Assembly: GCF_000577335.1 (NCBI RefSeq)
Contig: NZ_CBYL010000005.1
Span: forward strand, 62,001-126,000
From: Faecalispora jeddahensis
GTDB lineage: Bacteria > Bacillota > Clostridia > Oscillospirales > Acutalibacteraceae
Reading direction: 5' to 3'
Length of the DNA stretch: 64,000 nucleotides
In this document: piece by piece, positions 60,226-64,000 of the stretch
How positions within the stretch are numbered: position 1 is the stretch's first letter
How the letters are laid out: every line of letters begins with the position of its first letter
The notes under the pieces: model-generated
Told to the model about the DNA's origin: nothing
Databases searched by the model: none
The model's input: only the letters and a program-made list of their open reading frames with translations
Made by a program: the position numbers and the translations under genes

Positions 60226-60879
60226 ATTTAAGAGATCCTTCTTGATTATTTTTTAGTACAAATAGAATTTATATAAAAACAGGTCATTTTAATATTATCT
60301 GCCTTGTCTGTCATAAACAGCATAAGCAATTTAAATCGTTTGTGTTAGGGAAAGTTTCAAACAATCCCTTATTAATCGTTATGAAATCACATGTCCCTAT
60401 CAAGCCCCATACATTTAAAATTTCATACCGAGCTTCGCATGACTTCCAGAATCTGTCATTCGCTATTTTCAATCATCCACCTTAAATTCATTATATTACC
60501 GGATATACCCAATTACAACAAAATAAATATAAAATCGCAGAATTGCAAAATTTGTCAGATCGCATATTATTATTACAATGACCTCGAATACATAATCATC
60601 TTCCCTCATCAAAAGAGAGATTCCCTTAGGATTGTCTATTGCGGCAATTGCTGCAATCCTCAAATAAAAACACACTCTATTATGGACTATGCCTCTTCTA
60701 TTTTCTTATAAAATTGATTTTTTTTCGAAGGCCTGTATAAAATGCATCCTCGGATGGAAGAAATATTGATTGAGAAGGTTTTTATTTAGATTGATAAATT
60801 CATAAATTTTTATCAATCGGTTATTCTAAGTAGAGAAAGACCTGGACAAAAATATAATTTAGAAAGTAGATGAAATCAT
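60226..60879. other. AT-rich gap, no supported gene; inverted repeat near the GlsB gene
   Basis: About 650 bp of AT-rich DNA. A frame at 60391-60711 has no ribosome site and a composition unlike its neighbours. A perfect 10-bp inverted repeat (GATTGATAAA at 60789-60798 and TTTATCAATC at 60809-60818) lies about 65 bp upstream of the GlsB-type gene and could be its operator. Confidence 0.4.
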
Positions 60880-61164
60880 ATGGGCATCATTACATGGATT
60901 GTATTAGGTGCGTTAGCAGGATGGATCGCCAGTATGATCGTTGGTAAAAATTCAGAAATGGGGGCTTTCGCTAATGTATGCATCGGTATTGCAGGTGCAT
61001 TTATTGGCGGGTTCGTATTTAACCTTATCACTGGTGTAGGGTTTACTGGATTTAATCTTTGGAGCTTGGTTGTAGCAATAATAGGATCAATCATTCTGTT
61101 GTTAATTATTAATCTTGTTCAGAAATCAAGACATGATAACGCGGATCAACCTATTAATAGATAA
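60880..61164 (+). CDS. GlsB/YeaQ/YmgE-family membrane protein
   Basis: 94 residues, three hydrophobic segments with small residues: WIVLGALAGWIASMIVGK, VCIGIAGAFIGGFVFNL and WSLVVAIIGSIILLLIINLV. This matches the transglycosylase-associated (GlsB/YeaQ/YmgE) stress-response membrane protein family. The function is not well defined; many members are induced by acid, osmotic or general stress. It is a single gene closed by a hairpin. Confidence 0.9.
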   Translation: MGIITWIVLGALAGWIASMIVGKNSEMGAFANVCIGIAGAFIGGFVFNLITGVGFTGFNLWSLVVAIIGSIILLLIINLVQKSRHDNADQPINR

Positions 61165-61183
61165 CCTCCTCATAGACAATAAA

Positions 61184-61223
61184 ACAGAAGAGCCCACTGG
61201 ATGAAATCCACGGGCTCTTCTGT
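61184..61223. terminator. Terminator between the GlsB gene and a convergent hypothetical gene
   Basis: ACAGAAGAGCCC pairs perfectly with GGGCTCTTCTGT, with an inner GGAT/ATCC stem; TTGTTT follows on the plus strand and ATTGTTTTATTG-like sequence on the minus side. Confidence 0.8.
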
Positions 61224-61285
61224 TGTTTACTCTGGTAGCTTTTAGCCGGCGGGGATTTTTTATTTTGAGAATTAATTTATCTCTA

Positions 61286-61789
61286 TCAAGCTTCCATTAT
61301 TGCAAAAACAGGGATATCGCACGTTATCTCCTTGTCTCTATTCAGGAATTTAAAACAGGCGATTGCGTCATACGATAATGCTTTTTCAATATTTCCAAAT
61401 AATAAATGATTATTGATATCCTTCTCTAATTGTACAGAAAGCTTTAAAGTCAGCGCCTGATTTGGTGGAATCAAAATTACACTGTTCGATACATCTTTAT
61501 GCTCTATTACTAATTCAATTGTCGGTCGAAAATATTCTTGATAATCAGATTCTACTGCAAGAAGCTGCACAAGGACTTCATTAACACATTCGGTTTGGTG
61601 GCCTTTATTTATTATATCAAAATATGCTTGAAATGATATTTTATTTGATTCTCTATGAGATGCGTTTCCATCTCTAAAGGATACAATTGTCTGAAATCTC
61701 TTTTCAAAATACTCTTTCATAAAATTTAGAAAGTATCCCAAAACTGTACCTAATAAAGCGGATATTACAGACATCCAATTATCGTTCAT
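61286..61789 (-). CDS. Hypothetical protein with N-terminal membrane anchor, 167 aa
   Basis: I do not recognise the family. Residues 1-20 are moderately hydrophobic (WMSVISALLGTVLGYFL), followed by a basic, aromatic stretch, so an N-terminal anchor is likely. The rest is a soluble domain of beta character with NNHLLFGNIEKAL. A GGGGGGGAGTAGTA site precedes the ATG. It lies alone between two hairpins. Confidence 0.6.
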   Translation of the reverse strand: MNDNWMSVISALLGTVLGYFLNFMKEYFEKRFQTIVSFRDGNASHRESNKISFQAYFDIINKGHQTECVNEVLVQLLAVESDYQEYFRPTIELVIEHKDVSNSVILIPPNQALTLKLSVQLEKDINNHLLFGNIEKALSYDAIACFKFLNRDKEITCDIPVFAIMEA

Positions 61790-61884
61790 TACTACTCCCC
61801 CCCCTCCTATTACTCGCTTGTATTATAACATAAATCCAGATAAGGGAGTTCTCTTATCTGAGAACATATTTTAATCAATACAAA

Positions 61885-61918
61885 ATCCCCTCAACCGAAA
61901 TCATCCGGCTGAGGGGAT
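61885..61918 (-). terminator. Hairpin upstream of the 61.3-kb gene
   Basis: ATCCCCTCA pairs with TGAGGGGAT, with an inner CCG/CGG stem. On the minus strand TTTTGTATTG follows, so it may end a short transcript from the 62.0-62.2-kb region. Confidence 0.65.
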
Positions 61919-62022
61919 CACTGCTTTTTGATGGCTGTTGTCTTAATAATTGTTCGGGACCGTTAATCAAAACCCCTTCCCCTTACTGATCAACTTAAAC
62001 CGTACATCAAATCTACATGAAA

Positions 62023-62211
62023 TCAAATTCTATGTTTGATACCATTTTGCTGTATCTCTTCACCAAGGATAAGGACTATTCTATCGTCAATATAAAAAGC
62101 AGCTGTTCGGTTCGCATTTTCCTGCACATCGAAATCCATCAGTTGAAAGCTCATACTTGCGTTCACCGCTTTTAAACGAGTTGATGCCTCCAAAGCAGTC
62201 ACAGCAGGCAT
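62023..62211 (-). CDS. Small hypothetical protein, 62 aa (weak)
   Basis: A 62-residue frame starting MPAVTALEASTRLKAVNAS. The ending VQENANRTAAFYIDDRIVLILGEEIQQNGIKHRI looks protein-like, and a terminator follows at 61885. No good ribosome site precedes the first ATG; a later start at MSFQLMDFD is possible. No family is recognised. Confidence 0.35.
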   Translation of the reverse strand: MPAVTALEASTRLKAVNASMSFQLMDFDVQENANRTAAFYIDDRIVLILGEEIQQNGIKHRI

Positions 62212-62414
62212 TTACAAACCAGCTTATTGTATATTAGTCCGATCAAAATCAGGAGAAAAAAATCCTGCAGACTCCCTGTTTACTTCTGCGGGATCAATTC
62301 ATTCTGTATTGTCCACTTTTAGAATAGAAATAGAATCACTTGCTTTTTTCATGCCAAGAGCGCATTGACAAATTACAGCAAAATGGTAAGATATTGGCAT
62401 AGGGAAGCGAGGAA

Positions 62415-62924
62415 ATGAAACTAACATACAACTTTACTGAATGCGATTATATTGAATTTGCTTTGAGGTCAGCAAAAAACAACAACAAGAGAATTCTTAC
62501 CATAGCTGCGTTGCTTCTTACCGGGCTTTTCATAATGATTTTAGCAGCCAGTCACGCATCGGTAAAGGTCATTATTGAATTTGCATTTATTTTAATTGCT
62601 GTGATTTTTTTGAATTATAAATTACATAACATTATTGTGAAGGAACAAGCGAAAGCGAACATCATGAAGCTTGGGAAAGATTTTTTTACAAATGATAAGA
62701 CCCTTTATTTGTCTGATGAGGAAATCATCTTTTCGACAAATGACACAGTTAAAAAAATTAGTATTAAGGATATCATACAAATACATACAGATGATAAATT
62801 TGCATACATCGACATCACTGACAGTGCGATATTTATCCCCTTAAGCACTTCGAAACTACCTGTATTTTTAAGTGCTCTAAAAGACAAATGGGATAAGGAA
62901 CAGCAAGAGCAGGAGAATCATTAG
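62415..62924 (+). CDS. YcxB-like membrane protein, 169 aa
   Basis: Two membrane helices (residues about 28-47 and 52-70) are followed by a soluble part with KDFFTNDKTLYLSDEEIIFSTND and AYIDITDSAIFIPLS. This is the layout of the YcxB-type domain found in many Firmicutes membrane proteins of unknown function. GAAGCGAGGAA precedes the ATG. The last codons and the stop lie inside the terminator stem at 62905-62938. Confidence 0.7.
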   Translation: MKLTYNFTECDYIEFALRSAKNNNKRILTIAALLLTGLFIMILAASHASVKVIIEFAFILIAVIFLNYKLHNIIVKEQAKANIMKLGKDFFTNDKTLYLSDEEIIFSTNDTVKKISIKDIIQIHTDDKFAYIDITDSAIFIPLSTSKLPVFLSALKDKWDKEQQEQENH

Positions 62925-62938
62925 ATTCTCCTGCTCTT
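62905..62938 (+). terminator. Terminator overlapping the end of the YcxB-like gene
   Basis: A perfect 15-bp stem (AAGAGCAGGAGAATC and complement, loop ATTA) that begins inside the last codons. It is followed by TACTTTATC on the plus strand. Confidence 0.75.
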
Positions 62939-63120
62939 TACTTTATCTGAATGCTTCGCTGCTGATCACAAACGGCGTGGATGTTAAGACGGATTCTACC
63001 GCCCTGGGTCACTCTCAGGTATTCACTACAACAAACATTTACGCCCATATTTTTGAGAAAGTATAGGCCACGGCATCGGAGACGATCGCCTTTGCCCTGC
63101 CCCTGAAATTTCACGCGTAA
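62938..63120 (+). pseudogene. Decayed tyrosine recombinase (integrase) C-terminus
   Basis: Read in one frame from 62947, the DNA encodes LNASLLITNGVDVKTDSTALGHSQVFTTTNIYAH followed by IFEKV and a TAG at 63064. After the stop it continues ATASETIAFAL to a TAA at 63118. This is the conserved end of phage/ICE-type integrases (LGH box and catalytic Tyr in NIYAH), but the upstream His-x-x-Arg region and the whole N-terminal part are gone and there is an internal stop. The remnant starts right at the terminator of the YcxB-like gene, as if a deletion joined them. A neighbouring 11-bp hairpin at 63163-63200 could be part of the old element. Confidence 0.65.
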
Positions 63121-63162
63121 CCTCCCAATAAAGCCTCCAAACGGTATTTTTAAGAGAAATGA

Positions 63163-63200
63163 AAGCCCGGGAACCCACATTGATGCGGATTCCCGGGCTT
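63163..63200. repeat. Perfect GC-rich inverted repeat
   Basis: AAGCCCGGGAA and TTCCCGGGCTT pair over 11 bp with a 16-nt loop. It lies between the integrase remnant and the His-rich gene. It may be a terminator or an old element end. The rest of 63121-63353 shows no gene. Confidence 0.5.
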
Positions 63201-63353
63201 AACATTTGGTGCGAGTGGTACTACAGTGCTTACATAAAAAATCCTGTAAAATCAAGGTTTAGACAATCAAAAAGTGGTGTTTTCCATTCAAAACGAAATC
63301 ATCCAGAGGGGTTTCTAAAGGCGTTCCGCCAACAAAACGCTTTTTCAATCTCC

Positions 63354-63860
63354 CTACCCGTGGTGATGGTGATTGTGGTCACAATGAGCGGCGGCAATCT
63401 GCTCCCCGGCCTCAGTCAGCGCTATGCTGCCCAGCTCCAACACCGGGGTATTGACCAAAAAGTTGGGTCTGGAGGCCCCCTCCGCCACCGTTGCACAGAA
63501 ATACTCGTAGAGCGCGCTTGCCTTGTATTCCTCATAACCGTACCCATTCAGAGGAATGTCGTAATCCAGGGTGACAAGGCCTAAGTCTTCCAGTCTTTGC
63601 AGGAAGGCTCCTGCCTCCTTGACCGTCTCTATGTCGTCGGTTGCCGAGCGCAGGAAAACCGGCGCCAGGGCGGTGGAGACAAAATCTTCCTCCCGGCTAT
63701 CCTTTATCGTGAACCGGGCCACGGGCAGATAATGGTTGTGGCCGAGTTGATGGAGAAAGTCCTTTTGGTTTTCCGTCACCTCAACCGGCACAGCATGGGC
63801 ATCAGTCTGGCGGGGATACTCATGGTTGCAGCCGCAGCCGCAGTGTTCATCGTGTGGCAT
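63354..63860 (-). CDS. Protein with histidine/cysteine-rich metal-binding ends
   Basis: 168 residues from the ATG at 63860 (AGGAGTATAACA upstream). The N-terminus MPHDEHCGCGCNHEYP and the C-terminus HCDHNHHHHG are rich in likely metal ligands. Between them is a soluble domain of about 135 residues: FLHQLGHNHYLPVARFTI, DFVSTALAPVFLRSATDDIETVKEAG and FLQRLEDLGLVTLDYDIPL, which hints at a winged-helix-like core. I do not recognise the family. A role in nickel, zinc or copper handling is plausible from the ends alone. Confidence 0.6.
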   Translation of the reverse strand: MPHDEHCGCGCNHEYPRQTDAHAVPVEVTENQKDFLHQLGHNHYLPVARFTIKDSREEDFVSTALAPVFLRSATDDIETVKEAGAFLQRLEDLGLVTLDYDIPLNGYGYEEYKASALYEYFCATVAEGASRPNFLVNTPVLELGSIALTEAGEQIAAAHCDHNHHHHG

Positions 63861-64000
63861 TGTTATACTCCTGTCTTTTTGGCTTGATGAAACTATCATA
63901 CACGGATGAAGGAAAAAAATCCACATCAATGCGCGGGTCTGCGAGTGTTATTATAGTATCTATTTGTTAAGTTAAGTAAAGTAGCATAAACGAGCAAATC
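63861..64000. other. End of window, no supported feature
   Basis: The last 140 bp are the upstream region of the His-rich protein gene and AT-rich DNA. I see no further gene start. Confidence 0.4.

Noticed and set aside
60391-60711. 106-codon plus-strand frame in the AT-rich gap
   Set aside because: No ribosome site, no motif and composition unlike neighbours.
1-64000. tRNA, rRNA and CRISPR
   Set aside because: No cloverleaf, T-loop motif, rRNA stretch or regularly spaced repeat array was seen on either strand.

Overview
The window looks like chromosomal DNA of a low- to mid-GC member of the Clostridia, probably near the Oscillospiraceae/Ruminococcaceae. Supporting signs are strong GGAGG ribosome sites, frequent TTG/GTG starts, and Clostridia-type families (CD1871A-type small CXXC protein, MptD-type ECF S component, EFR1-type ferredoxin, DUF1048/PadR, DUF6320). 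I see no rRNA, tRNA, CRISPR array or intact mobile element. The only trace of a mobile element is a decayed tyrosine-recombinase C-terminus near 63.0 kb.

Layout. 1-0.64 kb: the end of a beta-lactamase-fold serine hydrolase. 0.8-12 kb: a two-armed catabolic locus around a LacI-type regulator. The minus arm holds a two-part ADP-ribosylglycohydrolase-like protein, an AtuA-like protein, a DUF4387 protein and a ribokinase-like kinase. The plus arm holds two sugar-type ABC permeases, a binding lipoprotein and a second ADP-ribosylglycohydrolase. Three AACCGGTT palindromes tie the arms together; two sit just downstream of good sigma-A promoters. I infer uptake of a ribosyl-containing compound, cleavage of its glycosidic bond and phosphorylation of the ribose. 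12-16.6 kb: a translationally coupled FAD/Rieske oxidoreductase and tocopherol-cyclase-like pair, then a MerR gene divergent from an iron alcohol dehydrogenase, with the same operator in both promoters. 17.2-20.5 kb: a TlpA-CXXC-ferredoxin membrane redox cassette and a GyrI-domain MerR gene with its own 19-bp-spacer promoter.

20.8-34.8 kb is a metal-uptake region: feoAB with a divergent DtxR-like gene; an operon of ECF S, T and double-ATPase subunits followed by two exporter-fold ABC half-transporters of YbtPQ/IrtAB type; an ATC-hydrolase-like gene; and an operon of a methyltransferase, an AdcR-like MarR regulator and a siderophore-type binding lipoprotein. A GTTAG-N6-CTAAC palindrome stands upstream of both the ECF/ABC operon and the methyltransferase-marR operon, which suggests one metal-responsive regulon. 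34.9-43.5 kb: superoxide dismutase, two small conserved-looking genes, housekeeping enzymes, a padR-DUF1048-DUF1048-ABC efflux operon and RNase Z.

43.8-46.7 kb: an esterase, condensation-type acyltransferase and DUF6320 membrane protein trio with 14-bp overlaps. 46.7-51.7 kb: a DEAD-box helicase with a roughly 400-nt structured leader, an EFR1-type flavodoxin/ferredoxin, a CBS protein, a possible pseudoknot/terminator leader ahead of a 13-codon ORF and a small membrane protein, and a lipoprotein resembling the SecD P1 head. 52.2-55.8 kb: a VanR/VanS-like pair with a D-Ala-D-Ala carboxypeptidase and VanZ, but no resistance ligase. 55.8-64 kb: an SDR enzyme, an RsmH paralogue, RecQ, small membrane proteins, the integrase remnant and a protein with histidine-rich ends. 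Family names come from motif recognition by eye; no database search was run.
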